Of a stretch of DNA of 64,000 nt, positions 9,411 through 19,169 are shown piece by piece. Each line of letters starts with the position of its first letter. The stretch's first letter is position 1. The DNA is from Globisporangium splendens (lineage: Eukaryota > Oomycota > Peronosporomycetes > Pythiales > Pythiaceae): NCBI GenBank assembly GCA_006386115.1, contig VFIW01000025.1:186001-250000 (forward strand), read 5' to 3'. The translations under genes were made by a program, and so were the position numbers. Under the pieces are notes generated by a model, which was not told the origin of the DNA, made no database searches, and saw only the letters and a program-made list of their open reading frames with translations.

Positions 9411-12400
9411 ATGGCTCCTCAACTCATCACCACAAGCTCGGACGATGCGAATCCAGCTCCACAAGACAAGCAAGTCATCGTCGTTGTCGGCAACGGCATG
9501 GTCGGCCATCGATTCCTCGACAAGATGAAGCGCTACGATACCCGCCAGCAGTACACACTTGTCTCCATCGGCGAAGAACCCATCGAGCACTACAACCGCA
9601 TGCTGCTCACAGAGTACTTTGAGCATCTCAGCATCGACAAGTTGATGCTCGCATCGCCGGAATGGTACAACGAGAACGAGATCGCAATCAAGCTCAGCAC
9701 GCGAGCCACTAGTATCGATGTACAAACCAAGCGCGTGGTTTGCCACAGTAAAGTTGGATCCAAGGATCAAGGACAAGACCCCAAAGAGCTCAACGTGTCG
9801 TACGACCACTTGGTGATCGCCACTGGTGCCAGTGCACTTGTGCCCAACATGCCAGGGACGACGTTGAAAGGCGTTTTTGTGTACCGCACGATCGAGGATC
9901 TCAATGCAATCATCGCGTACGGTGAAACGCAACGCGAGAAAGAGTCACAAGGACTTTCCAAGAAAAGGTACGCGCTCGTCATTGGTGGAGGGCTGCTGGG
10001 TCTCGAGGCTGCCAAGGCCATTCACGACTTGCAGCTCTCGGTGCGGATCGTCAACCGAGGGACACGTCTCATGTCTCGCCAACTCGATGACGCTGGAGCC
10101 AAGGTGCTTCACAACGAGATTGTATCGAAGTTCGGCATTGAAGTGTTGTACCACAAAACGACCAAGTGCATCCATGGTACAACGGTCGTTGAGGGCGTGG
10201 ACTTCACCGATGGCGAGAGCTACGACGACGTGTTCATGATCGTGTTTGCGACCGGTATCAAGCCGCGCGACGATCTTGGGCGTGAGAGCGGACTCAGCGT
10301 CGCACAAAGAGGCGGTGGTATCATGGTGAACGATCTGCTGGAGGCAAGCCATAAGGACGTGTACGCGATCGGAGAATGCGTGTCTCACCGCGATGTCACG
10401 TACGGGCTCGTTGCACCAGGATACGAAATGGCGGACAACCTTGCCAAGAACTTCACGTCCGTTGCTAATAGCGACGAGAAAGTCCTGTTCACGGGCAGTG
10501 ACAGCTCCACGAAACTCAAGCTCATGGGCATGGAGGTCGCCGCGTTTGGCGCCTACTTCCCCGAAGAGCATCTGACTGAGCCATACGAGGAGCTCGTGTA
10601 CAACAATCCACTTGAAAAAGTATACAAGAAGCTCATTTTCTCTGCAGACGGAAAAAAGCTGCTTGGTGGTATCCTCGTTGGAGATGCCAGTGACTTTCCA
10701 CGCTTGACTTTGATGTGCAAGATGAAAGACAAGAAGCCACTGAAAGACGCGCCAAACGAGATTTTGCTCGGCAAGCGTAATGGAGGCGGTGGCAACGCCG
10801 TTCTCGATCTTCCCGACGAAGCTCAAGTGTGCTCGTGTAACAATGTGACGAAAGGTGAGATGTGCACGGCGATCCGAGAACAGAAGCTCACAAAACTCGC
10901 CGATGTGAAGAAAGTGTGCAACGTTGGCACCGGGTGCGGCGGGTGCATGCCGATGGTCAAAGACATCCTTGAAGCTCAACTTGCTGCGGCCGGGACAGCA
11001 GTCGACAAATCGCTGTGCGAGCACTTCGCGTACTCGCGACAGGAGCTGTATCAGATCGTCCTCGTAGAAAAGTACGAGACGTTCACAGAAGTCCTCAGCA
11101 AGCACGGCAGGCAACCGGTTAACCCTCGGCAGCATGGCTGCGAGATCTGCAAGCCCACCATTGCGTCCATTTTCGCGAGTCTCATGAACCACCACGTGCT
11201 TCTTGGTGACCGAGCGGGGCTTCAGGACACGAACGACCGCTTTTTGGCAAACATCCAGAAATCTGGTCAGTTCTCCATTGTACCTCGTGTACCTGGTGGT
11301 GAGATCACGCCGGATAAGCTCATCGTCTTGGGTCAAGTCGCGAAGAAGTACAATCTGTACTCGAAGATCACTGGCGGCCAGCGTGTCGATCTCTTCGGCG
11401 CTGAGAAATACGATTTGCCCGCTATTTGGAAAGAGCTCGTCGATGTCGGCTTTGAGTCCGGCCATGCGTACGGCAAGTCGCTTCGCACAGTGAAAAGCTG
11501 TGTTGGCACCACGTGGTGCCGCTTTGGGGTCCAAGACGCCGTGGGTTTTGCAATCTTCCTCGAGAATCGCTACAAAGGTGTCCGATCGCCTCACAAACTC
11601 AAGGGCGGGGTCTCTGGTTGCACTCGCGAGTGCGCAGAAGCCCGGGGTAAAGACTTTGGCTTGATCGCGACAGAGAAAGGTTACAATGTCTACGTGTGCG
11701 GCAACGGCGGTACGAACCCAAAACACGCCGTGCTCTTGGCACCTGATGTGCCGCAAGATCTGTGCGTCAAGTATCTCGACCGCTTTCTCATGTACTACAT
11801 CCGAACGGCCGATCGGCTGCAGCGCACGTCGAAATGGCTCGACTCGCTGGAAGGTGGCATCGATCAGCTTCGCCGAGTCGTCATCGAAGACTCGCTTGGG
11901 ATCGCGGCAACGCTTGAGAAGCAGATGGAGTATCTTCTCGACACCTACGAGTGCGAGTGGAAAAAAGTGGTCGAATCGCCCGAGCTGCGTGCCCAATTCA
12001 CTCAATTCAAGAACACCAGCAAAACGCAACGAGATACTCGGATGGTGGAAGAGCGTGGTCAACTGTTCCCACTGGACCGAGCGAGCAGGGGGCGAAGGAA
12101 AACTGGTTCCTTGAGCTACGACGACTCGCGCAGCACCAGCCCACACAAATCTCCGATCTCGAGCCCCGGTGGGTCCTTGGGATCACCAACTTCGATCTCG
12201 GATCTGGAGCTGGAAGCTGAACTGGAGTGGATCCCAGTCGGCGCAAAGGAGCTCTTCCTCGCCAACACAGGCGGTGCCATTCTCTATGGCGAGACCCAGC
12301 TGGCAGTATTCAACGTGACCGAGATGTGCAACGGCATCGAGAAAGTGAGCTGGTACGCGACGCAGAACATGTGTCCATACGACCACGCGTTCGTCTTGGC

Positions 12401-12713
12401 GCAGGGCATCCTGGGCGATGCCGACGGAAAACCGAAGGTTGTGTGCCCCATGCACAAGAAGAGCTACGATTTGAGCGACGGCAAGTGCCTGTCGGGCGAA
12501 GAGCATCTTCAGCTCGAGACCTTTCCTGTGAAGGAGGAGGACGGACAACTGTTCGTGCGGCTTCCGCCTGCAGAGGCGCTCGATGCGCGTCTTGGAACGT
12601 TCAATTTCGTGCAGCAGCGTGTGACGTCCATCGACCGTGACGAACACGTTGGGATCAGCGTCTCGGGTCCTGCAACCAGCGGCGGCTGCGGCGACAAGCG
12701 CTTGGACTGGTGA
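9411..12713 (+). CDS. NiR: NAD(P)H:nitrite reductase (siroheme, NirB-NirD fusion type)
   Basis: Reduces nitrite to ammonium; 1100 residues, no intron. Order: FAD-binding (GNGMVG, about 27-32) and NAD(P)H-binding (IGGGLLG, about 190) pyridine nucleotide-disulfide oxidoreductase domain; BFD-like [2Fe-2S] with Cys474, 476, 509 and 512; nitrite/sulfite reductase ferredoxin-like half domain; siroheme/[4Fe-4S] domain with Cys697, 703, 737 and 741; a Ser/Pro-rich linker; and a C-terminal Rieske-like NirD domain with C988-P-Y-D-H992 and C1012-P-M-H1015. This is the fungal/oomycete type, not the plant ferredoxin type. The start MAPQLITTS follows an initiator at about 9300. Odd: the first Rieske motif has Tyr990 where a C-x-H histidine is expected. 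It completes the pathway encoded upstream. Confidence 0.95.
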   Translation: MAPQLITTSSDDANPAPQDKQVIVVVGNGMVGHRFLDKMKRYDTRQQYTLVSIGEEPIEHYNRMLLTEYFEHLSIDKLMLASPEWYNENEIAIKLSTRATSIDVQTKRVVCHSKVGSKDQGQDPKELNVSYDHLVIATGASALVPNMPGTTLKGVFVYRTIEDLNAIIAYGETQREKESQGLSKKRYALVIGGGLLGLEAAKAIHDLQLSVRIVNRGTRLMSRQLDDAGAKVLHNEIVSKFGIEVLYHKTTKCIHGTTVVEGVDFTDGESYDDVFMIVFATGIKPRDDLGRESGLSVAQRGGGIMVNDLLEASHKDVYAIGECVSHRDVTYGLVAPGYEMADNLAKNFTSVANSDEKVLFTGSDSSTKLKLMGMEVAAFGAYFPEEHLTEPYEELVYNNPLEKVYKKLIFSADGKKLLGGILVGDASDFPRLTLMCKMKDKKPLKDAPNEILLGKRNGGGGNAVLDLPDEAQVCSCNNVTKGEMCTAIREQKLTKLADVKKVCNVGTGCGGCMPMVKDILEAQLAAAGTAVDKSLCEHFAYSRQELYQIVLVEKYETFTEVLSKHGRQPVNPRQHGCEICKPTIASIFASLMNHHVLLGDRAGLQDTNDRFLANIQKSGQFSIVPRVPGGEITPDKLIVLGQVAKKYNLYSKITGGQRVDLFGAEKYDLPAIWKELVDVGFESGHAYGKSLRTVKSCVGTTWCRFGVQDAVGFAIFLENRYKGVRSPHKLKGGVSGCTRECAEARGKDFGLIATEKGYNVYVCGNGGTNPKHAVLLAPDVPQDLCVKYLDRFLMYYIRTADRLQRTSKWLDSLEGGIDQLRRVVIEDSLGIAATLEKQMEYLLDTYECEWKKVVESPELRAQFTQFKNTSKTQRDTRMVEERGQLFPLDRASRGRRKTGSLSYDDSRSTSPHKSPISSPGGSLGSPTSISDLELEAELEWIPVGAKELFLANTGGAILYGETQLAVFNVTEMCNGIEKVSWYATQNMCPYDHAFVLAQGILGDADGKPKVVCPMHKKSYDLSDGKCLSGEEHLQLETFPVKEEDGQLFVRLPPAEALDARLGTFNFVQQRVTSIDRDEHVGISVSGPATSGGCGDKRLDW

Positions 12714-13997
12714 TGCGGTGTGATGGGGCTAGAAAGACCGTGCGTGTGTAGATGGTGCGTGTTTGAATGCAGTGAGTGGTAAATAAACATACTTTAGTAT
12801 GCGTCCAACCTTCATCTTCATGAGCCGCTTTCCCTTTGTCTGCGCCATAGATCTCGCGCAAGCTTGTTCGTGCAGCCTTCGCACGACCTCCAGTGTGGGG
12901 CCGCGCTACGCGAGCGACGCGGACTTTATGCACAAGGCGCACGTGAACGAGACAGAGGTGATGGTGCTTTTGTTTTGCTGATGCTCTGTCTCGAATCTTT
13001 TTCAGATAGGGAGTCAGTTGAGGCAATTGCTTCTGTCTGTCCACAGTCCGGTACTAGACCGCTGCAAAATATGCGCGTTGGTCAAGCGGAGCATCGAGCG
13101 ACCAACCGACAAAGACGCGATTTGAGCGAGATATGCTGCTACGATCAATTCCTAGGCAAGAGGAAAGATTTTCGCCAAATGTTGCTTGAGCACAACTGAG
13201 AAACTATCAATTGAAAAGGAGCAATCAGATGTCCGCGCTCATCTCGTCGGGTAACAGACTGTTGCTGCAGCTATTCGTCGGCTTTATGACTGCGCACTGT
13301 AGAGATGCCGTGGTGTTTGGATTGCTCTAACCGTTGTCAACGAATCACTGGCGCATTGGAATTATCTTGGCGTGAAAGGTGAAATAAACCGCAGGTCACG
13401 TCCCCGTGTCCAAAGAGCTTCTGGTACCGAAGAGCTCTGTGGTGGTCAGCTAAGATTATGCGTTGAATTGTTGTTGTCATCTGATCGACACTAATTATCG
13501 CTGCGCTGATCAGATATGAAATGCATGATGCAGCAGAAATGTAGAATCGAAACTCATGCAACCTCTTTGCTAGCGTGTCGCTGCAAACCCTATTGCGGAG
13601 AAGTTTGCCCAAAGCCAAGCGATCAGCATTTCCCACCATGAGGTTTGTGTTGAATTTCAATCCACATTGCGGTCGTGTTGACAATTTCTCGCCTTTTGCT
13701 TTCTCATTCAAGAGCTCATCACTTGATCCAGGTTGAGAAAAATGGTCAAACATCAACAGCAAAGTGCAGTTCAAGCCATGAGCAGCAAAGAATATCGCGC
13801 GAAGAGATAGCCGATCGACAAGAAAAGAAAGAAAGGAAAGAAAAAAAAGAAAAATATCTTACTATTCTCCGAAGAAATAGGAATAACAACTGGTGGCAAA
13901 AACCACCAGCAGGTTGAGAAGGAGCCTATCTACTTCACTCACCCTTCAGCTGACTTTTGCCGTCTGCAAACTACGTCCCGCGCGGTCTGGAGGACAT
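12714..13997. other. Intergenic between convergent genes, no gene seen
   Basis: About 1.3 kb between the 3' ends of nitrite reductase and the EBP1 homologue. Includes an AATAAA-like signal near 12781 and an A/G-rich tract near 13818-13855. No coding region with a recognisable domain. Confidence 0.55.
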
Positions 13998-15179
13998 TTA
14001 CGCAGTGGCTTTCTTCTTCTTCTTCTTGTTGCTCTTCTTCTTCAACGACGAAGCCAAGATCGCCGCCGTCTCGTCGTCAACGGTCTTCTCCGAGTGGATG
14101 CGGTCCGATGGGAATGGCAAACCAGTGATCTTCGTGGTTCCGTTTGGCAGGAGCAGCACAGTCACCTTGAAGTGGGCGATCTTGTCTCCCTGGCGTCCTT
14201 CCAAGATTGGGAATGGCTGCAACAAGTCGTGCTTCACGCACTCAACGACACCCATACGAGCCTGGGACTCGTCGTCGAACGCACGGATCGTGAACGGCAA
14301 CGTTGGGAACTTGGAGTTGATCTCTTTGAAGACGTAACGGGAAGCCTTCATCTTCAAGCGGTATTGCTTGTCCACTTGGCGCTTGAACACGGTGGTACGG
14401 CGTTCGCTGTTCACTGACTTTTCGTTACCAGTGGTGTAGCACACGTCGATGGTGTACACCTCGTTTGGCTCGAAGGTCACCTTTGGGGTGCGGTTCTCCA
14501 CATCCAACTTCTGCGCGATCAGCTTGTTGCCGTCAATGACGAAGCGCTTCAGCTGGTGCATGAGCGTACCTTGGAGGGACTTGACACCGTACGATTCCTC
14601 GAGCTTGGTCAACGCCTCCGTCACTTGCAGGTTGGTGTTACCTGGCTTGATCAAACGCGCGCAGATTTCAACCGCGTCGTTGGCGCACTTCAAGACATCA
14701 GCTTCCTCGCCCGACAGTTCAGGGAATGGGGTCTCGGCCGCCGACCCTTCTTCTGGCACGATGGCCGTGTGCGCGACCACGGCGATGTAGCCGTCGATGT
14801 GGCAGCCCAAGTCGATCTTGACCCAGTCACCAGCCTTCACCTTCAAGGATTCATTCGGGAGCGGAGAGAAGTGGCAGACGATCTCGTTCACGGACAAGCA
14901 CGTTGGGAACGCAATACCCTTCTCGACCTTCTTGCTCTTGAAGATAGTGCTGCAGCGCTGCTCGATGATCAGGTCACCGAACTTGGCGAGCTCGACGACG
15001 TCCTTGCCAGCCACCAACTGCGCCAGCACGCCCTGGAGCGCCGACTGCGCGATCTCAGCCGCCAGACGGTACTTGGTCACCACATCCGAGTTGCTGCAGT
15101 CCTCGACCACCTTCTCTTCCTGCGTCTCCTCGACCTCTTCTTCGCTGTCGCTGTGGATAGAGCGCTCGTCGTCCGACAT
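13998..15179 (-). CDS. PA2G4: PA2G4/EBP1-like protein (non-peptidase MetAP fold)
   Basis: Single-exon 393-residue protein of the proliferation-associated 2G4/EBP1 family (Arx1-related), built on the methionine aminopeptidase 'pita-bread' fold and associated with 60S ribosome maturation and translation control. Visible: acidic N-terminus (SDSEEEVEETQEEKV), a MetAP-like core (VNEIVCHFSPLPNESLKVKAGDWVKIDLGCHIDGYIA), and a lysine-rich tail (KKKSNKKKKKK) typical of the RNA-binding end of the family. The frame continues upstream, but MSDDERS at 15179 is the natural start, matching the short acidic N-terminus of the family. Length fits the usual 380-400 residues. Convergent with nitrite reductase; the PWWP gene lies just upstream on the same strand. 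Confidence 0.9.
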   Translation of the reverse strand: MSDDERSIHSDSEEEVEETQEEKVVEDCSNSDVVTKYRLAAEIAQSALQGVLAQLVAGKDVVELAKFGDLIIEQRCSTIFKSKKVEKGIAFPTCLSVNEIVCHFSPLPNESLKVKAGDWVKIDLGCHIDGYIAVVAHTAIVPEEGSAAETPFPELSGEEADVLKCANDAVEICARLIKPGNTNLQVTEALTKLEESYGVKSLQGTLMHQLKRFVIDGNKLIAQKLDVENRTPKVTFEPNEVYTIDVCYTTGNEKSVNSERRTTVFKRQVDKQYRLKMKASRYVFKEINSKFPTLPFTIRAFDDESQARMGVVECVKHDLLQPFPILEGRQGDKIAHFKVTVLLLPNGTTKITGLPFPSDRIHSEKTVDDETAAILASSLKKKSNKKKKKKATA

Positions 15180-15757
15180 CTTGCTGCTTGCTTGGTTCCC
15201 AAACACTGAGTGAGTGGCGGAGGCGGCCAAAGGGGAGGGCGAGTGGTTTCGATCTTTGCGTCCTCCTCCACCACAGGTTGCAACCGCCCCACGACCTGCA
15301 CTCACGCGCGATTTTCGACACCAAGAAAAGTGTCGAAAATCCAACAAAAAAAGATCCCAGTCGTTTGGCTGGTAAAGCGAGAAGGGAGGAAAACGTACTT
15401 TAACGGAGTGGGACAGTACCGCGAAGGTTCCGAAACAATCTTCAACGTGGGATGCGTGCGGAAATGAAACTTGAACGCGCGGCTCCCATTGCGACAGTCC
15501 CGACGCAGCCAGTGAATGCGAAACTCACCAGCCGCCATCACGCGCCAAGCGAAGACGTCCGTTTCGAGCATGTCGACAAGGTGTTTCATCGCACTTTGCC
15601 TTCATTAATCAGCACGAAAAGACACGAGAAACCAACAGATTGTTCGTCTCGTTTGCTTTAGACGGGGAAGATCAGCAACGTGCGCACACGAAAGCGGACA
15701 AACTTGCTCTACATAAATCTACACAAGATCGAGAAAGAGAACGAGAAGCCTCGACAA
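15180..15757. promoter_or_regulatory. EBP1 promoter region and 3' flank of the PWWP gene
   Basis: No gene seen. On the minus strand CACTCACTCAGTGTTTGGG (about 15196-15214) is initiator-like and lies 17-35 bases upstream of the EBP1 ATG. Confidence 0.4.
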
Positions 15758-18392
15758 TCATGCGCGCGCGGCCTCCGTCTTCCACTTTTTTCGGAGCAGG
15801 ATCGCTGCTTTTGCCACCTTCTCGTTGCTGCACACGCAAAGATTCCACACAAAACGATGTCAGTACCCAGCTCACAACCACCCGTACGACAATCGAGCAG
15901 TGAGCACGCACCTGGATTTCCGCAGCTTGGAGACCACGACACCGATCTTGGACGCGATGATTTCCTGTGTTGTGAGTGTCATGCCGTGCAGTTTTTCCAG
16001 CGCCGCCAAGTGCGAACTCTTCTCGGCGCCGCCTTCCTGTTCGTCTGGCTGCTCCAGGATGCGGTTCATGCTCTCGAGATTCTTCACGCGATCCATGTCG
16101 GGACCTAATGGAAAGAGCATATTCAGCATATTTGTGAGCATGGACCTCATCTTCGTCATTACGAAGCAGATCGTTACCTTTTTCGGATTTTGCTTTCGAC
16201 AGCTGGATCCACGACTTGCGAAGATTGGTTGCGGCAATCGACACTTTGTCATTTCTATATCAAGAAAAAAAAAGCAACCAATTGTGAATCATTAGCAACT
16301 CACTGCCGTATTCTGTCCGCACACTGAAGGGAAAACGTACGCATGCTGTCGAAGATTGGCAACTGAACGCGGGATGCCGGTGCTCGTCAAGTGGGACATT
16401 CCGAGTCGCATCTAACAGTAAGACAACATCATAAGCATTCACAGTCAGTCTCTCTCCGTCTTGACACATCCGAGAATCGCATTGTACCTTTGTCAGCTGG
16501 TCGAGGCACGTCAGAATATCCTCGTGCGAGGTCTCAGGGTTCTCCAGCTTCTTCTTCAGCTCCAGGATGTCTTCTTCCCGAACAGGCTTTGGCGCTGGCA
16601 CCAAGTCCTCGACGCCCCACTGCGTTGCAATCGAAGCGACAAGCTGCGAAACAGACTCTTCTTGGTAGGATCGCAGCTCGACGAGTCTTGGCAGCAACAC
16701 CGAGTTCGACAGTACTTCCTTCTCGACGGATGGGATTTGTTGCAGGGACGTGAGCACCTTCACGATCTTCGGCCATTCGTTCAACGCCAGTCCGAGTTCT
16801 TTATCAGCGTTCACCAAGCGCTGCTCAACATCTTCCTCCTTTTTGATCTCCTTCTTGACCTCAGGCGCTGCTTCTTCCCGTTTGACCTCCTGCTCTGGTT
16901 CTACTTCGGTCTTGACTGGAGCAGCTTCGGGATCCTTGGTCGCACTAGTGACAGAGGCAGCAGCAGCGACCGGCGCAGTAGCATCAGCTGAGGCTTCACT
17001 TTTCACAGGAACTTCGTCACCCGCAGGCGCATCAGGGACGTCATCCATGGAGGCGATGACACGCGCGACGCCCTCTTTGATGGACGCTTTATGGTGGCGC
17101 AAGTCCATCTTGAGCCGCTTTTCGAGCAATTTACGCACAGTCTTCGTCGTCATCTCCTCAAACTGGCAGTTCGCGAGAATCCACTTGATCTCCTTCTCGA
17201 GCACGGCACTCAGCTCTTCGTCGTTGACCTCACTGCCCGTCACCTTTTCCGACTTGACCTTGGGAGACTTGGCAGGCTTCGACGCCGCAGCTTCGGTCTT
17301 CACATCTACTCCCTTTTCTTTCTTCGGCACCTTTGATGGCGAAGCATTCGTTGGAGATGACTTGGTACCTGCAGCAGCAGCGGCAGGCTCCACGTCTGCA
17401 GACGGCTTCTTGCGCTTCTTGTCCTCCTTGTCCGCCCCGGCGTCCTTCTCCTTCTTCGAGCTGCTCTTTTTCTCTTTCTTGGACTTGGCCGGTTTCTTCT
17501 CCTTTGCAACCTTCTTCTCCTTCGTTTTCTTCTCCTTGTGCTTCTTTTCCTTCTTCTTCTTGTTCTTCGACTCGTTGTCCAAGTCCATGTCCTCGTCCTC
17601 GTCGTGCTCTTCGTCGTGCTCACTCGCTGCCTCATCGTCCTCATCAGCGTCTTCCTCTACCTCCATCGGCTCTTCGCGCTCAATCGGTGGCGGTGGCTCG
17701 AGCGTGGGGTCCAGGTCCGACGGCACCATGCACGGCGGAAGGCGGATATCTTCGGGCGTGGATAAATAGTCCTATGTGGCACGCAACATCAAATAGATAA
17801 ATAGATAAATAAGTGGGCACCAGAGCCTAACGTATCGCAACCACAACGTATGACAAGACGTACTTCCGCTTCCTGGATGGCGAATTGAAGATCTTCCAGC
17901 GCGCCTTTCTTCTTGACCAGGTGTTTCGGGTGGCCCTTCAGGAAACTCTCCTGATCCGAGCAGTTCCATGGCTTCAGCACGCCCTTCTTCAGCGGCACCA
18001 GCGAGCTACATCGACGTCATTACATCACCAGAAACGACACCGCATTCCGCATCGTCAACACACAATCCCATCCACATCTCCAGCAAGAGCAACACCAAAC
18101 ATATCAACAGAACGTACAAGTCGTGTGAGCCAAAGTAGTACACGAGCCCAAAGTCCTTCGGGAAGTCTCTCGCCTTGCGCAGAATGCTCTTGTGGCCATT
18201 TCCTACAGCGCATTCACAACAACCACAAAATGAGCTCTTCGTTCAAACGCATCGCATGGCGCTCTATACAACCCCACCGAGCAGGTGCAGGTTGGGCCGC
18301 AGCTTCGTCGGGTCGCAAATGTACACGGGCCACCACGGGAACCCCTCGAGGATGTACCAGCCGACCGAGTTAGGCGCGATCGCCGTCGCCAT
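15758..18392 (-). CDS. PWWP - DEK_C - triple TFIIS-N (LEDGF/IBD-like) chromatin protein, 8 exons
   Basis: Exons (minus strand): 18392-18278, 18202-18118, 18005-17864, 17771-16488, 16411-16341, 16254-16178, 16104-15912, 15827-15758. All junctions are GT-AG, phases agree, and the sum is 679 codons (678 aa). Residues 10-110 form a PWWP domain (GFPWWPVYICDP, YYFGSHDFSLVPLKKG, KPWN) expected to bind H3K36-methylated nucleosomes. Residues 130-290 are acidic, then Lys/Glu-rich. Residues 296-357 resemble DEK_C (EIKWILANC, TTKTVRKLLEKRLKMDL). Three helical repeats then follow, each resembling the TFIIS-N/LEDGF integrase-binding fold: 433-503 (LLPRLVELRS ... ATQW), 512-592 (TGIPRSVANLRQH ... LRKSW) and 597-678 (SKIGVVVSKLRKSS ... 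LRKKW). Likely an HRP2/LEDGF-like elongation or chromatin reader. Seven psi-K-x-E SUMO-type motifs lie in the linkers. Domain calls are by eye. Confidence 0.82.
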
Positions 18393-19150
18393 GTTCGCCA
18401 AAGTCACAACAAACTCACACGAGTCGTCTGCCTTTGCTTGCTGTTGTCATAAGCGGTGTGCGTACTTAAGCGAAGGTCGGTATTGTGGCACCATTCGAGC
18501 TTCGCGCCATTTCTGGAGCGCGTAAAAACCACTCGATGTGTCGGTTTTTACCACCACTTTGTGAGTTTTTACGACCTGCACACAATAGTAATTGCAACTA
18601 TAGACTGTACCCCGTAACCCCAGCGTCAACAGTAACACAAATCGAAAAGTGATTAAGGGGTAGAAATACGCATTATATTCCAATGTGGGTACAACTTCTG
18701 ATCGTGACGTGCAAGGCATTTGGCCAGAAATTGCTTGTAATGCCTCAGTCGCTCCAGTGCTCGACGATCATCATGTGCAACAGATACCAGAAGGTGAGGT
18801 GACTACGTCGCTTTAGATTTCGCATAAGCTAAGGGTATCGTATCCAGATTGTCTACGAAGTAGACTAGCATTTTTCGCCTGCCGTGTATGAGCTCTCTCT
18901 GAGCAGACCTTGGAAAAAATGATTATAATACAATATATTCTGTATTTTATTGATTGAATAATCTACTGTTGTTTTTACAGTGTTCAATACAATACCCTAT
19001 TTTGTCTGTAATAATTGTATTTTTCTTACATCCACTCATTTTTGAGTGGACTGCAGAAGCCTGTACTTTTGCGCTGCGATGCCCTTGGCTTTTCAGTTCC
19101 AGTATACCATTTTACAATTCGTGCCATGGTACCAAGTCATATTCACTGCA
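18393..19150. other. Intergenic with A+T-rich sequence and a small inverted repeat
   Basis: Upstream flank of the PWWP gene grading into the repeat island. GTAAAAACC (18522-18530) and GGTTTTTAC (18543-18551) form a perfect 9-bp inverted repeat, with a third related copy (GAGTTTTTACG) at about 18563-18573. These could be transposon subterminal repeats or a hairpin. No gene seen. Confidence 0.4.
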
Positions 19151-19169
19151 ACCATGCCCCCCAACAGAG

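Noticed and set aside
18521..18573. GTAAAAACC/GGTTTTTAC inverted repeats as hAT terminal inverted repeats
   Set aside because: No matching copy found at the far side of the hAT fossil and no 8-bp target duplication, so kept only as a local inverted repeat.
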